DNA from: Balneolaceae bacterium
GTDB taxonomy: Bacteria > Bacteroidota > Rhodothermia > Balneolales > Balneolaceae
NCBI GenBank assembly: GCA_020832285.1
Contig: JAFIFB010000120.1
Location: forward strand, 124,001 to 188,000
Direction of reading: 5' to 3'
DNA: 64,000 nt
The position numbers were made by a program, and so were the translations under genes. Of this stretch, positions 52,729-63,165 are shown in pieces. A model generated the notes under the pieces. It searched no databases. It saw nothing but the letters and a program-made list of their open reading frames with translations, and was not told the origin of the DNA. How positions within the stretch are numbered: position 1 is the stretch's first letter; each line of letters starts with the position of its first letter.

Positions 52729-55704
52729 ATGATTAAAAAGCTACTTTTGAGTATGCTGTTGAGTCTGTTTTTGGTTCCATTTGCTATGGCGCAGGTGGGT
52801 TCTATTACAGGCCAGATAACTGACAGCAGAACAGGCGAGGCATTGCCTGGTGTGAACTTATACATATCGCAGCTGGAGCGAGGTGCTGCAACTGATTTCG
52901 ATGGGAATTATTCAATCCAGAATGTACCCTACGGTACTTACAATGTGAGAGTAACTTTTGTGGGTTATCTTTCCGTTACACGCAGTATAGAGGTTGAAAG
53001 TGACGAGAACACCCTCAATATCGAGTTGCGGGAAGACCTGATCGGGCTCGAAGAGATCGTGGTAACCGGCTATACGGAGCAGAGCCGTAACAGAATCACC
53101 GGTTCTATTACAACAGTCTCAACACAGCAGATTGAAAATATTCCAGTTGCTTCTTTTGAACAGATGCTTCAGGGGCGGTCACCCGGTGTATTTATTTCAA
53201 GCGGATCGGGTCAGCCGGGTGAAGCATCAACGGTTCGGATTCGGGGTTCAGGTTCAATCACAGGTGGGAACAACCCACTTTATGTAATGGATGGAATTCC
53301 CATTAATGCGAATGATTTTGCTTCTATCAATCCATATGATATTGAAAGCATTTCTATTTTAAAAGATGCAAGTGCAACCTCGCAGTACGGTTCAAGGGGT
53401 TCAAACGGGGTTATTCTGGTTACAACCAAGCGGGGACGCGCAGGGCAAAACCAAATTCGTTATAGTGCGCAATTTGGTGCTTCAGTTACCGGCAATATGC
53501 CTTTCGAAATGATGAACACTGAAGAAAAGCTTCAGTTTGAAGAGACACTTCGTACAGGCCGGGGCTGGGCATCATCTCCTGATAACCCGAATGCCACATT
53601 GGACAGAAGTGAACTTCTGGCTGCTAATAATGACTGGACAGATATATTCTTCAGAACCGGTTACACTCAGTCACATGACTTAAGCGTATCAGGCGGAACA
53701 GAAACGATTCGCTATTTTGTATCTGGTAATGTTTTTGGTCAGGAAGGTATAGGCATTCGTTCTTCATTAGATCGTTATTCACTTCGTTTAAATACTGATA
53801 TAAATGCAAACGATTATTTCGATTTCGGCTTCAACGGACAGGGCTCCTACAGTGAGTCTTCATTTCCTCCGGGCCCGGGAGTAAACCTCGCAAATCCGTT
53901 TGCAGCTGCTTACCTTGCCAATCCATATGAGCGTTTATACGATGATGATGGCAATGTTGCTGTTGGTTCCGGAAATACTGGCGCAAACGCATTCGACCGT
54001 CTTGATAAAGATATCAGTGATCGTAACGAAATCAAGTTTGTTGGACAAACTTATGGACGATTTAATATAGATCGATTCGCTGTAACCCAGGAAGTTTCCA
54101 TGGACTTTCGTGAAAGGTATATAACCGGCTGGACCAATCCCAATTCATATGCAGGGCAGCTGGTCTCCCAAGGAAACTCGGGATCGCTTAACCGGGCTAC
54201 AAACCGATTGACACAATTTACCTCTAATACAAACGTGCGTTTTCGTGATGAGATCGCCGAAAATCATCAAATTGATGTTTACGTAGCGAATGAGTTTATT
54301 CGGAATCATTTTGAAGGTTTTGGTTTTACTGGTTTTGGGCTAAACCCCAAACTTGGGCCAACTCCGGCTTCCATAACACCGGGAAGCCCAACAAATAACA
54401 TGATTCCTACAGTACCGGGTGGACAAAATTTTATTACCCAAAATACACTGTGGTCAGTTTTTGGTATTGCGGATTATTCATTTGATAACACCTACAACCT
54501 GAAGGCAACCCTTCGGCGCGATGGTTCCTCTCGTTTTGGTGTTGGCAATCAGTTTGCATGGTTGTGGTCATTTGGTGCTTCATGGGTTGCATCAAATGAA
54601 GATTTTATTTCCAATATCGATCCGATTTCAAGCCTCATTATTCGGGCAAGTTATGGCAAAACAGGTAATCAATTTGGTATTGATGATTATCAAAGCCTGG
54701 CAACTTTTGCTACATCAAGTTTTGACGGACAACCAACCATTTTTCCGAATGCACCGGGTAACCGGGACCTTCAGTGGGAAACTGCATACAAACTGAATAT
54801 TGGTGTAGACTTCTCCTTGTTTGATGACAGGCTGACCGGTTCGGTTGATGTGTACAATGAAAATACTGAAGATCTGTTTATCGACCAGGAACTCTCACGC
54901 ACATCCGGTTTTACAAACCTCGAGATCAATGCCGGTAGCATGAGGAACCGTGGAATTGAGCTGAATATTGCAGGTGATGTGATCAGAACCAGCCGATCTG
55001 TACTAAACCTAAATTTCAATTATGCCTACAATTCAAATGAGATTACCGATCTTGGACAGGTTGATGAATTTGAATTGGGTACATCCATTATTCGTGAAGG
55101 CTTGCCTTTGGGTACTCATTATGTGGTAGAGTGGGCCGGAGTGGATCCAGCAACAGGAGCTCCACTTTATGTAGATCTGGACGGTAATGTAACTACTCAG
55201 TTTTCCGATTCATTCGCAAAAGCAGAATTTGGAACGTGGATGCCTCATACTACCGGGGGTTTTGGCTTGGATTATTCATACAGAGGACTGGCGGTGAGAG
55301 CACAGTTTAACTACTCGTATGGTAACAACCTCTTTAATAACCAGTCATTTTTTACGGAAAATCACGGTTTTGCCCAGTTCAACCAGAGCAGGGTTATGCT
55401 AAATATGTGGCAGCAGCCTGGTGATATTACCGAAATACAGTCCAATCAATATCCGCGTCAGTTTACTTCGAAAGATATTGATGATGCCTCATATATTCGA
55501 TTCCGAAATCTGATGGTTTCTTACACTGTCCCCGGAAGTATTTTTAACGATCAGGTTCGAAATGTGAGAGTATTTGTTCAGGGACAAAATTTACATACCT
55601 GGACCGCCTTTACCGGCTTTGACCCGGAAGATTATAATAATATTGCGCAATACGCATACCCGCTTCCAAGGATATTTACTGCCGGTATAGATATTAATTT
55701 CTAA
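52729..55704 (+). CDS. SusC/RagA-family TonB-linked outer-membrane protein 2
   Basis: The ATG at 52729 has GAGGT seven bases upstream and starts a typical signal peptide (MIKKLLLSMLLSLFLVPFAM, cleavage after MAQ), giving 991 residues; the 28-residue longer frame has no signal character. The pre-plug domain (ITDSRTGEALPGVNLYISQL), plug with DASATSQYGSRGSNGVILVT and a barrel ending in FTAGIDINF are complete. It is followed after 5 bp by a SusD gene and then by an accessory lipoprotein gene. The variant signature S-Q-Y-G-S-R-G-S in place of the usual A-x-Y-G-S-R-A-A is a small subfamily difference. Confidence 0.95.
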   Translation: MIKKLLLSMLLSLFLVPFAMAQVGSITGQITDSRTGEALPGVNLYISQLERGAATDFDGNYSIQNVPYGTYNVRVTFVGYLSVTRSIEVESDENTLNIELREDLIGLEEIVVTGYTEQSRNRITGSITTVSTQQIENIPVASFEQMLQGRSPGVFISSGSGQPGEASTVRIRGSGSITGGNNPLYVMDGIPINANDFASINPYDIESISILKDASATSQYGSRGSNGVILVTTKRGRAGQNQIRYSAQFGASVTGNMPFEMMNTEEKLQFEETLRTGRGWASSPDNPNATLDRSELLAANNDWTDIFFRTGYTQSHDLSVSGGTETIRYFVSGNVFGQEGIGIRSSLDRYSLRLNTDINANDYFDFGFNGQGSYSESSFPPGPGVNLANPFAAAYLANPYERLYDDDGNVAVGSGNTGANAFDRLDKDISDRNEIKFVGQTYGRFNIDRFAVTQEVSMDFRERYITGWTNPNSYAGQLVSQGNSGSLNRATNRLTQFTSNTNVRFRDEIAENHQIDVYVANEFIRNHFEGFGFTGFGLNPKLGPTPASITPGSPTNNMIPTVPGGQNFITQNTLWSVFGIADYSFDNTYNLKATLRRDGSSRFGVGNQFAWLWSFGASWVASNEDFISNIDPISSLIIRASYGKTGNQFGIDDYQSLATFATSSFDGQPTIFPNAPGNRDLQWETAYKLNIGVDFSLFDDRLTGSVDVYNENTEDLFIDQELSRTSGFTNLEINAGSMRNRGIELNIAGDVIRTSRSVLNLNFNYAYNSNEITDLGQVDEFELGTSIIREGLPLGTHYVVEWAGVDPATGAPLYVDLDGNVTTQFSDSFAKAEFGTWMPHTTGGFGLDYSYRGLAVRAQFNYSYGNNLFNNQSFFTENHGFAQFNQSRVMLNMWQQPGDITEIQSNQYPRQFTSKDIDDASYIRFRNLMVSYTVPGSIFNDQVRNVRVFVQGQNLHTWTAFTGFDPEDYNNIAQYAYPLPRIFTAGIDINF

Positions 55705-55709
55705 AGAAT

Positions 55710-57113
55710 ATGATGATGAAAAATCTAAAACAGATTATGGCGGCAGTTTTCGCATTTGCTTTATTATTAGGATGTGAAAGCGAACTGAATTTGTCGCCTT
55801 TCGACTCGATTGATGCAGAGGCAGCGTATCAAAACACAAATGATCTGAACGCAGGCGCACTTGGAGCATATGGGACCATATCAGGCCAAAATATTTATAA
55901 TATCAATGCCCTGATGACAGATAATCTTAGAAGAGCTTCAAGCAACACAGGCCAGGGAATGCAGTTATTCAACCACAATGTGGTTTCCGGTGACGGAACT
56001 GCTTTAGGGGCATGGCAAAATGCCTATGTTGCGATCGATCGGATTAATCGCGTCATTGATGCCTCGAATAACATAGAGCCCGCTACAAATGCAGAATCGG
56101 ATCTTCTTAACAGGATTCGTGGTGAAATGTTTGGCTTACGGGCCTGGCAACATTTCGATCTGTTCAGAATCTTTTCCAGTTACGGTCTGAACGGAACCGA
56201 TCTTGCAGTACCTTACATGTTGCAGTCCGATATTGGCAAGCCTGCCCGTACCACTAAAGATGAGTTTTTCAATTTGCTTTTAAGTGATATCGACCAGGCT
56301 ATTTCATTGCTTGGGCCGGCAGGTTTTCACAGCAACAGAAGGCTTAACCTGCACGCTGTTGAAGGCCTTCGCGCAAGAGTTGCTCTTTATCGCCAGGATT
56401 GGTCTGCGGCGATCGAATATGCCTCACGCGTTATTGATGCATTAAACCTGACACCATACGATGAGTATGCAGGATTGTGGGACGACAGCAATCAGGGTGA
56501 GGTAGTTTTTAAACTACCTCGAAATACAGCCAGTGATGGTGTTATTGAACTGACTGAGCGGGCCACAAACCCCGACATTTTCTTCTTCGCATCGAACGAT
56601 CTTGTGAATCAATTCGATACGGAAGGAGATATTCGTTTTCAGACCTGGTTCGAGATTTTAGAGCCCGGCCGGGTTCGTGTGATGAAATACAATCAGCGTC
56701 CCGGACAGAAAAATGTGGCTGATATAAAAATGCTGAGAGTTTCTGAAATGTATTTTATACGTGCAGAAGCGTATGCACAACCCGGTTCGCAGCAAAATCT
56801 TGAAGCGGCTGCATCTGATATAAATGCGATCAAGGAAGTTCGCTACCAAAATCCGGAAATGGTTGGTTTCAGCAGCAGCGAACAGGCTCTTACCGAAATT
56901 CGTGCAGAAAAAAGGCTTGAGTTTGTTTATGAGGGACACCGATATTTCGACCTCAAACGTGCCGGATTACCTGTTCAGCGCTTACCTGAAGATATAGACG
57001 GCGCTACAACAAGTGATAATCTGCCCGCAAACAGCCATATGTTTGTTTTTCCAATACCACAGGCAGAAATTTTTGCAAACGAAAACATGATTCAAAATCC
57101 GGGGTACGAATAA
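55710..57113 (+). CDS. SusD/RagB-family outer-membrane lipoprotein 2
   Basis: A 467-residue lipoprotein (signal MMMKNLKQIMAAVFAFALLL, lipobox LLGC). The mature start SELNLSPFDSIDAEAAYQNT, the TPR-like region FGLRAWQHFDLFRIFSSYG, and the C-terminal ERLEF-type motif AEKRLEFVYEGHRYFDLKRA are canonical for SusD, which binds the nutrient at the cell surface. Three consecutive ATG codons start the frame; any may be used. The stop overlaps the ATG of the next lipoprotein by one base (TAATG), so the three genes of this locus are tightly coupled. Confidence 0.95.
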   Translation: MMMKNLKQIMAAVFAFALLLGCESELNLSPFDSIDAEAAYQNTNDLNAGALGAYGTISGQNIYNINALMTDNLRRASSNTGQGMQLFNHNVVSGDGTALGAWQNAYVAIDRINRVIDASNNIEPATNAESDLLNRIRGEMFGLRAWQHFDLFRIFSSYGLNGTDLAVPYMLQSDIGKPARTTKDEFFNLLLSDIDQAISLLGPAGFHSNRRLNLHAVEGLRARVALYRQDWSAAIEYASRVIDALNLTPYDEYAGLWDDSNQGEVVFKLPRNTASDGVIELTERATNPDIFFFASNDLVNQFDTEGDIRFQTWFEILEPGRVRVMKYNQRPGQKNVADIKMLRVSEMYFIRAEAYAQPGSQQNLEAAASDINAIKEVRYQNPEMVGFSSSEQALTEIRAEKRLEFVYEGHRYFDLKRAGLPVQRLPEDIDGATTSDNLPANSHMFVFPIPQAEIFANENMIQNPGYE

Positions 57114-57922
57114 TGAAAAGTTTAAAATTTTCAATTCTACTCAGTTCAGCCTTTTTGACACTACTGCTGCTGACAGGTTGTGATGCTCTGGATTTTTCAG
57201 CACCGGATAAAACCTATCAGGGTGATCAAAAAGTGAAATTTGTTGAGGCATCATCTGCATTAACAGCTTTTGAACCTGTAGATGTAAAACAGATTGCAAT
57301 TTCACACCTTATTGCAGTTAGTTCCAATACCAGCTACACAGTTTCGGTGGATACTGAACTATCAACTGCTCAGGAAGGTATTCATTTTAATCTTCCGGAC
57401 AACTCGGTAACAATCCCTGCCAATGAATATATAGGCCATCTTGTTATCGAGCTTTTACAGGAAGAACTTTTTGAAGAAAAAACCCTCGTACTTAATCTGG
57501 ACTCACCTAATACGGTGGTATCTCACAGAAGTATCACCCTCAGTTTGGCTGCATTCTTCGAGTTCGAAAGAGATAATTTCCTGGGCGAATGGGAGTTGGA
57601 ATATTCCTGGTTTTACGGTCCGGGTACATCCAACTATATAGCAGTGGAAGGAACTGCCGAAAACTCAATAATTGTTCAGGGAATGCTTGATGGGACAGAT
57701 GTCGAAATCTTTTTTGATGACTCGGACCCCAATAATTTCCGTGCTGAAATACCCACCACACCCGGTGCATGGCAGCATTCAGAGGGTCCCGTTTCTGTGG
57801 AGGCAAGTGGTACATTTAGCACCGTTCCCGGAAGTGAGACAATCGAAATGTCGATGTTGCACTTTATTCCGGGCGTTGGAGGATTTGGAGATCCAACACC
57901 TTTCGTTTTGCGGAGGCCTTAA
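57113..57922 (+). CDS. Surface lipoprotein of SusCD locus 2, Calx-beta/DUF4843-like
   Basis: A 269-residue lipoprotein (signal MKSLKFSILLSSAFLTLLLL, lipobox LTGC). The first half is beta-rich with a Calx-beta-like pattern (TAQEGIHFNLPDNSVTIPA, ELFEEKTLVLNLDSP); the second half is another beta domain rich in aromatic residues (GEWELEYSWFYGPG). In SusCD operons the third gene commonly encodes a surface binding protein of the SusE/SusF position; that role is inferred here from location. I do not recognise a specific binding family. Confidence 0.75.
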   Translation: MKSLKFSILLSSAFLTLLLLTGCDALDFSAPDKTYQGDQKVKFVEASSALTAFEPVDVKQIAISHLIAVSSNTSYTVSVDTELSTAQEGIHFNLPDNSVTIPANEYIGHLVIELLQEELFEEKTLVLNLDSPNTVVSHRSITLSLAAFFEFERDNFLGEWELEYSWFYGPGTSNYIAVEGTAENSIIVQGMLDGTDVEIFFDDSDPNNFRAEIPTTPGAWQHSEGPVSVEASGTFSTVPGSETIEMSMLHFIPGVGGFGDPTPFVLRRP

Positions 57923-57959
57923 CCATTTTCCATAGTTCCTTAAACAGCATTATTAATAC

Positions 57960-57994
57960 AGCCTTTCTGTTATTAAACAGGAAGGCTTTTTTTT
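57960..57994 (+). terminator. Rho-independent terminator of SusCD locus 2
   Basis: AGCCTTTCTGTT (57960-57971) pairs with AACAGGAAGGCT (57976-57987), one mismatch in twelve, over a 4-nt loop, and the stem is followed by a run of T residues to 57994. It lies 38 bp after the lipoprotein stop. Confidence 0.93.
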
Positions 57995-58490
57995 GTACAC
58001 CGGTTATGCATTATTAAAACGCGATAATCAATTAGCTGAACTTTAAAATACATTGTTTGAAATAGAATATGTATTCAATCATCGAATATTGATGCAAAAT
58101 AACCACAGGATTTAACCTTAATGGCTTCTATTCTTTGGAGATTAACGTAAATAGTTGTCAATCAGATCAAGATTACTAACATGAATTAATCAGGAGTGAA
58201 AATATTAAATCAAGTAAATTGATTTAATTCAGGTATTTATTAATTCAACTTTCTTCTTGGTATTGTTTTATAACAATTTACGATTGTTAAGCCACCTCTA
58301 ACTCGCTTTACAGTTAAACGGAATAGGTTTAGTTTTGAGCATCTAAAATTCTTTACATCAATTTGACTATTCCAGTGCGTGTTCTTTCTCCCTCCGCTTA
58401 GCTGACGAAACGGCTTGCTGGCCATTGGATTCTTTTTCTGCAAAAGGTGTAAAGTAAAGTTAAATCAAAACATCTGAGGTTATATAAATT
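57995..58490. other. 496-bp region upstream of SusCD locus 3
   Basis: AT-rich DNA without a supported gene; a 67-codon leftward frame at 58240-58443 has no family pattern. It must contain the promoter of SusC-3. A TGAGGT ribosome site precedes the ATG at 58491 with a spacing of about 13 bases. Confidence 0.5.
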
Positions 58491-61400
58491 ATGAGTAATA
58501 AGATACTACGGCCTTTGTCGTGTGTGCTTGCTATGTTCGTCTTTACAGGCGTTACCATGGCACAGACAGGTACATTGACAGGGACTGTTACTGATTCTGA
58601 AATCAACGAACCCCTACCGGGTGCAAATATTCTTCTCGAAGAGATTGAAAGAGGTGCTGCATCGGATCTAAACGGGGAGTTTACACTTGATAATATACCG
58701 TATGGCACATATACGGCAGTTGTAACATTTATAGGATATAGTACAACAACGATAGAGATAACCATAGACCAGGACGTTGTTCAACAGGATTTCCAGATTG
58801 AACCAGACCATCTTGGGCTTGATGAAGTAGTGGTTATTGGATATGGTACACGTGACCGAAGAGATTTAACAGGATCGGTTGCCAGAGTAAGTGCTGAAGA
58901 CCTCGCGAGCTCTCCTTTGTCTAACCTTGAATCAGGGCTTGCCGGAAGAGCAGCAGGTGTGCAGGTATCTACAGCATCGGGTTTGCCTGGTGGCGAGGTG
59001 GCTGTTCGGGTACGAGGTGCAGCGTCAATTGGTGCTGGAAATCAACCATTGTACGTTGTTGATGGAGTTCCTATTACTACAAGGACTACATCGAGCTCTT
59101 TGGCGGGTAATGCATCTGAGCATACAACATCTGCTCTTGCAGATCTGAACCCTGCAGATATTGAATCTATGGAAGTTCTCAAAGATGCCGCAGCAACAGC
59201 TATTTATGGTTCAAGAGCAGCAAATGGTGTTGTATTGATCACAACAAAGAGAGGCATTGCACAACAGACTGAAATTTCCGTCAATCACTATTCCGGTATT
59301 GCTACCGAAACGGAAAGATTGAACATGCTCGATGGCCCGCAATATGTAACAGTTACCCGTGAGGCCGGAGTGGCCGGTTCTGATGCATTCCCTGACCCAA
59401 ATAATGCCCCTACATATGACTGGGCCGATGCAGTACACCGTTCAGGATATAATACTCAGACAGACATTTCTTTGAGAGGTGGAGATGAGAATACAAGATT
59501 TTATGTGGGCGGTACTTTTTTCAGTCAGGAAGGCTATTTAATTGAAAATAAATTTCAAAGATCATCTGCCAGAGTTAACCTCGACCACTCTGTATCTCCC
59601 GATTTTCGGATTGGTGCGAACTTCAGTGTTTCTCAAGTGGATAACAATCGTGTAGGAAGTGATAATCTTGTGATGGGATTAATTACATCATCTGCACTAA
59701 ATGCACCGATCAGGCCCATTTATCTTGACGATGGTTCATTTAACACAAATCATATTTTTACAGATGCGGATGGAAATGTTATGCCTGGCACAATTCAGGG
59801 TAATATTGCATTTAATACCGTTCAGGAAGCTGTAGATAATAGACGTGAACTTGAATCACTAAGGTTAATTGGTGGTAGCTTTTTTGAATGGGACATCGCC
59901 AGCAACCTGGAGCTCAGAGGTAGTTTTTCTGTTGACAATTTGGCGGCCGATGAGTTTTACCGATACTTATCTCAAACAGGTTCTGGTGCACCAGATGGAG
60001 ATGGTCAGAGAAGGAATGAAAGTACGATGAACTGGATTGCTGAAGCTTACCTTACTTATATAACAGATCTTTCGGAAAGACAAAGCTTGAATGCTGTTGG
60101 TGGGTTAAGTTATCAGTCTTATAGAACTGAAGGAATCTATGTTTCAGGTACCAACTTCCCGAGTGATTTATTTCCAAATGTAGCTTCAGCTGCAGAAATG
60201 TCATCTTTTACGGCATATACTGACGAGCAGTGGGGAATTGAGTCTTACTTTTCACGACTTACTTACAGCTTTGACGACAGATACATACTGGAAGCTTCTG
60301 CCAGGGTTGACGGTTCTTCAAGGTTTGGAGCTGACAATCAGTACGGTTTTTTCCCGGCTGGATCATTTGCATGGAGACTTACCAATGAATCATTCATGCA
60401 GAATCAATCATTTTTTGATGATTTGAGGGTCAGGGCAAGTTATGGTCTCCTTGGTAATGACAATATCGGAGATTTTGCTTCCAGAGGATTGTGGGCAGGT
60501 AATGCAAACTATGCCGGACAGCCCGGATTGCAGCCCAGTCAGCTTGAATCACCAGAGCTGAAATGGGAGCAGACATCACAACTTGATGTAGGGCTTGATC
60601 TTACTACATTGAATGAAAGGTTAGCCTTTTCGGCAGACTACTATTATAAGTATACAACCGATATGCTCCTTGATGTACCATTACCTTACACAAGCGGATT
60701 CAGCAGTGTGCAGGATAACATCGGGGAAATGAAAAATTATGGGTTTGAATTTACTCTGGATACACAGAATATTACAGGTGCTTTTCAGTGGACAACCAAC
60801 TTCAATATTACATTCAACAGAAATGAAGTTGTTAACCTGGTAGGTGATGAGCCAATTCTTGGTATTCAAAACCAACGCGCTGAAGAAGGCCACCCACTGG
60901 GTGTATTCTATCTTCAGGAATGGGCAGGTGTTGATTCAGAAACCGGGTTGCCGCAATGGTACGTGGTTGATGAAGAGACCGGGGATCGCACTACTACTAA
61001 TAACTACGGTGAAGCAACCCGCCAGCACGTAGGAAGTGCACAACCTGATTTCTTTGGCGGTTTCACGAATACATTCTCGTATGCCGGTTTCGATCTGTCT
61101 GTGTTTTTCCAGTATGTTTACGGAAACAAGATTTACTGGCAGGATGGTACATTCCTTCTGAATCCTGTTACAAGCTTCAACAAATCAACAGATATTCTGG
61201 AAAGATGGCAATCACCGGGAGATGTGACTGATGTCCCGCGATTCAGAGATGATGATGGAAATCCGGTTGCTTCAACTCAGGCTTCAACGAGATTTTTACA
61301 GGATGGCTCCTACCTGAGATTAAAAGATGTAACACTGAATTACAGCTTTCCGGCAGGGTTGGTTGAAAATTTAGGTTTGAGAAATGTAAATGTGTATCTA

Positions 61401-61550
61401 AAAGGTGTGAATCTGTTGACATTTACAAGTTATGAAGGGTTAGACCCTGAGCTTGCTGGCCATGGAGACACAACTCTTGGACAGGGTGTTTCATTCTTTA
61501 CACCACCGCAGGGCCGAACAATCATGGCAGGAGTCCGCTTTTCACTCTGA
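58491..61550 (+). CDS. SusC/RagA-family TonB-linked outer-membrane protein 3
   Basis: A 1019-residue protein with signal peptide (LRPLSCVLAMFVFTGVTMAQ), a CarboxypepD_reg-like domain (VTDSEINEPLPGANILLEEI), TonB-box-like EVVVIGYGTRDRRDLTG, plug signature DAAATAIYGSRAANGVVLIT and a barrel ending in IMAGVRFSL. This is the classical SusC signature, closer to the usual consensus than SusC-2. The next gene, 62 bp downstream, is its SusD partner. The substrate is unknown because no degradative enzymes are linked. Confidence 0.95.
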   Translation: MSNKILRPLSCVLAMFVFTGVTMAQTGTLTGTVTDSEINEPLPGANILLEEIERGAASDLNGEFTLDNIPYGTYTAVVTFIGYSTTTIEITIDQDVVQQDFQIEPDHLGLDEVVVIGYGTRDRRDLTGSVARVSAEDLASSPLSNLESGLAGRAAGVQVSTASGLPGGEVAVRVRGAASIGAGNQPLYVVDGVPITTRTTSSSLAGNASEHTTSALADLNPADIESMEVLKDAAATAIYGSRAANGVVLITTKRGIAQQTEISVNHYSGIATETERLNMLDGPQYVTVTREAGVAGSDAFPDPNNAPTYDWADAVHRSGYNTQTDISLRGGDENTRFYVGGTFFSQEGYLIENKFQRSSARVNLDHSVSPDFRIGANFSVSQVDNNRVGSDNLVMGLITSSALNAPIRPIYLDDGSFNTNHIFTDADGNVMPGTIQGNIAFNTVQEAVDNRRELESLRLIGGSFFEWDIASNLELRGSFSVDNLAADEFYRYLSQTGSGAPDGDGQRRNESTMNWIAEAYLTYITDLSERQSLNAVGGLSYQSYRTEGIYVSGTNFPSDLFPNVASAAEMSSFTAYTDEQWGIESYFSRLTYSFDDRYILEASARVDGSSRFGADNQYGFFPAGSFAWRLTNESFMQNQSFFDDLRVRASYGLLGNDNIGDFASRGLWAGNANYAGQPGLQPSQLESPELKWEQTSQLDVGLDLTTLNERLAFSADYYYKYTTDMLLDVPLPYTSGFSSVQDNIGEMKNYGFEFTLDTQNITGAFQWTTNFNITFNRNEVVNLVGDEPILGIQNQRAEEGHPLGVFYLQEWAGVDSETGLPQWYVVDEETGDRTTTNNYGEATRQHVGSAQPDFFGGFTNTFSYAGFDLSVFFQYVYGNKIYWQDGTFLLNPVTSFNKSTDILERWQSPGDVTDVPRFRDDDGNPVASTQASTRFLQDGSYLRLKDVTLNYSFPAGLVENLGLRNVNVYLKGVNLLTFTSYEGLDPELAGHGDTTLGQGVSFFTPPQGRTIMAGVRFSL

Positions 61551-61612
61551 TGAAAAAGCTCACTGTTTTCTATAACAAATTTTGCTTAAAAATTTTCTAA
61601 ATAAAATTACTT

Positions 61613-63025
61613 ATGAAGAAGAAAAGTTTAATTGTCTTACTGGCACTCACATTTGGACTATTTTCGTGTGATGTGTTGGATGTAGAGCCGGAGCAATCAA
61701 TCTCCTCAGAGGTTGTTTTTGATTCGGTCGAAAATGCACGTGGTGCAGTTACAGGAATGTATCAGTCCGTACGATTTAGCAGCGGTTATGGTGGTTTTTC
61801 CATGATGGCATCTGAATTTGTAACTGATAATACAGATTTCCAGGGTTCCTTTACTACCTGGCAGGAAGTAGCTCAATACGCCATTCCCACTAACAATGGT
61901 ACGATTACAGGACAGTGGGAAGATCTTTATGATGGAATTAACAGGGCAAACAACGTATTGGCAAACGTTGCCGATGTACCCGATATTCCTCAGGAGCAGG
62001 CTGATCAATGGATGGGGGAAGCATATTTTGTGCGTGCAATACTCCACTTTCAGCTGGTCAGATACTTTGCCCAGCCTTACGGCTTCACAGAAGATAACAG
62101 CCATCTTGGAGTTCCTTACTTAACAGAGCCCGGTGAAGGTGCAGGAGATCAGAATTTGGTTTCAAGAAATACAGTTGCAGAAGTTTATGATAATATTTTG
62201 TCAGACTTGCAACAGGCAGAAGCTCTTGTGCCCGAATCATTAGATTCTGATGAAGCTACACGGGGAAGGGGCTCCCTTAATGCTGTTCGTGGATTTCTTT
62301 CCAAAGTATATCTTCATATGAGCGACTGGGAAAATGTTGCCAGTTACACAAACCAGGTCATTAACAGCGGTAACTACAGCCTGAGCTCAGTAACTGGTAT
62401 TTTTGGAACCGGTAATTCCTCTGAGGATGTATATGCTGTACAAATGACATCAGATACTAATCCCGGTGTGAATGCGGCAATGGCTGCTTTGCATACACCG
62501 GCACCCATTGGCCGAGGAGATATTAATCCGACCGAAGATTTGCTCAACGCTTTTGAGGATGGAGATTTACGCCGTGATGAGCTGATTTACGAAGATGGCG
62601 GACAGTTATGGACTGCCAAATACAGCAGTTCAAATAATGATGACAATGTCAGAGTTATTCGCTATGCATATATTTTACTTAGCAGAGCGGAGGCTTTGCA
62701 GGAAATAGCAGGGGCTTCTGTTGATGGCGAAGCACTCAATTTGGTCAACCAAATAAGAAACAGAGCCGGAATTGCTGATCTTGAGGAAGGAACTGACTTC
62801 ACAAATGGAGAAGAGCTTCTCGAATGGATATTGCATGAGCGGCGTCTTGAATTTGCTTTTGAAGGCCATAGAAAATGGGACTTGCTCAGGAGAGGTGAAG
62901 ACCTGGTTAATCTCAGATCAACCTCGAATGTGCCTGTTGAATATGGTTCTGATAATGCCATTTTCCCAATTCCTCAAAGAGAAATTGATGTAAATGATAA
63001 TCTAATTCAGAATCATGGCTATTAA
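61613..63025 (+). CDS. SusD/RagB-family outer-membrane lipoprotein 3
   Basis: A 470-residue lipoprotein (signal MKKKSLIVLLALTFGLF, lipobox LFSC with Cys about 19). The mature start DVLDVEPEQSISSEVVFDS, the helical AYFVRAILHFQLVRYFAQPY and the C-terminal ERRLEFAFEGHRKWDLLRRG with IFPIPQREIDVNDNLIQNHG are canonical SusD. A bidirectional terminator-like hairpin begins 19 bp after the stop. Confidence 0.95.
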   Translation: MKKKSLIVLLALTFGLFSCDVLDVEPEQSISSEVVFDSVENARGAVTGMYQSVRFSSGYGGFSMMASEFVTDNTDFQGSFTTWQEVAQYAIPTNNGTITGQWEDLYDGINRANNVLANVADVPDIPQEQADQWMGEAYFVRAILHFQLVRYFAQPYGFTEDNSHLGVPYLTEPGEGAGDQNLVSRNTVAEVYDNILSDLQQAEALVPESLDSDEATRGRGSLNAVRGFLSKVYLHMSDWENVASYTNQVINSGNYSLSSVTGIFGTGNSSEDVYAVQMTSDTNPGVNAAMAALHTPAPIGRGDINPTEDLLNAFEDGDLRRDELIYEDGGQLWTAKYSSSNNDDNVRVIRYAYILLSRAEALQEIAGASVDGEALNLVNQIRNRAGIADLEEGTDFTNGEELLEWILHERRLEFAFEGHRKWDLLRRGEDLVNLRSTSNVPVEYGSDNAIFPIPQREIDVNDNLIQNHGY

Positions 63026-63043
63026 ATTTTAAGCCGAATAATC

Positions 63044-63080
63044 AAAAGGCCACTGTTAACCTGATTAGCAGTGGCCTTTT
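63044..63080. terminator. Bidirectional terminator between SusCD locus 3 and the ABC1 kinase gene
   Basis: AAAAGGCCACTG (63044-63055) and CAGTGGCCTTTT (63069-63080) are perfect complements over a 13-nt loop, with A and T tracts on the two sides, so it can work for both convergent genes. Confidence 0.85.
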
Positions 63081-63165
63081 CTGTTTGAAGGTTTTTCCAA
63101 TGGCATATTAAATCTGCCTATTCACAATAGGATAATATTTATCCTTTGAAAAGAGTGTCCACTTA

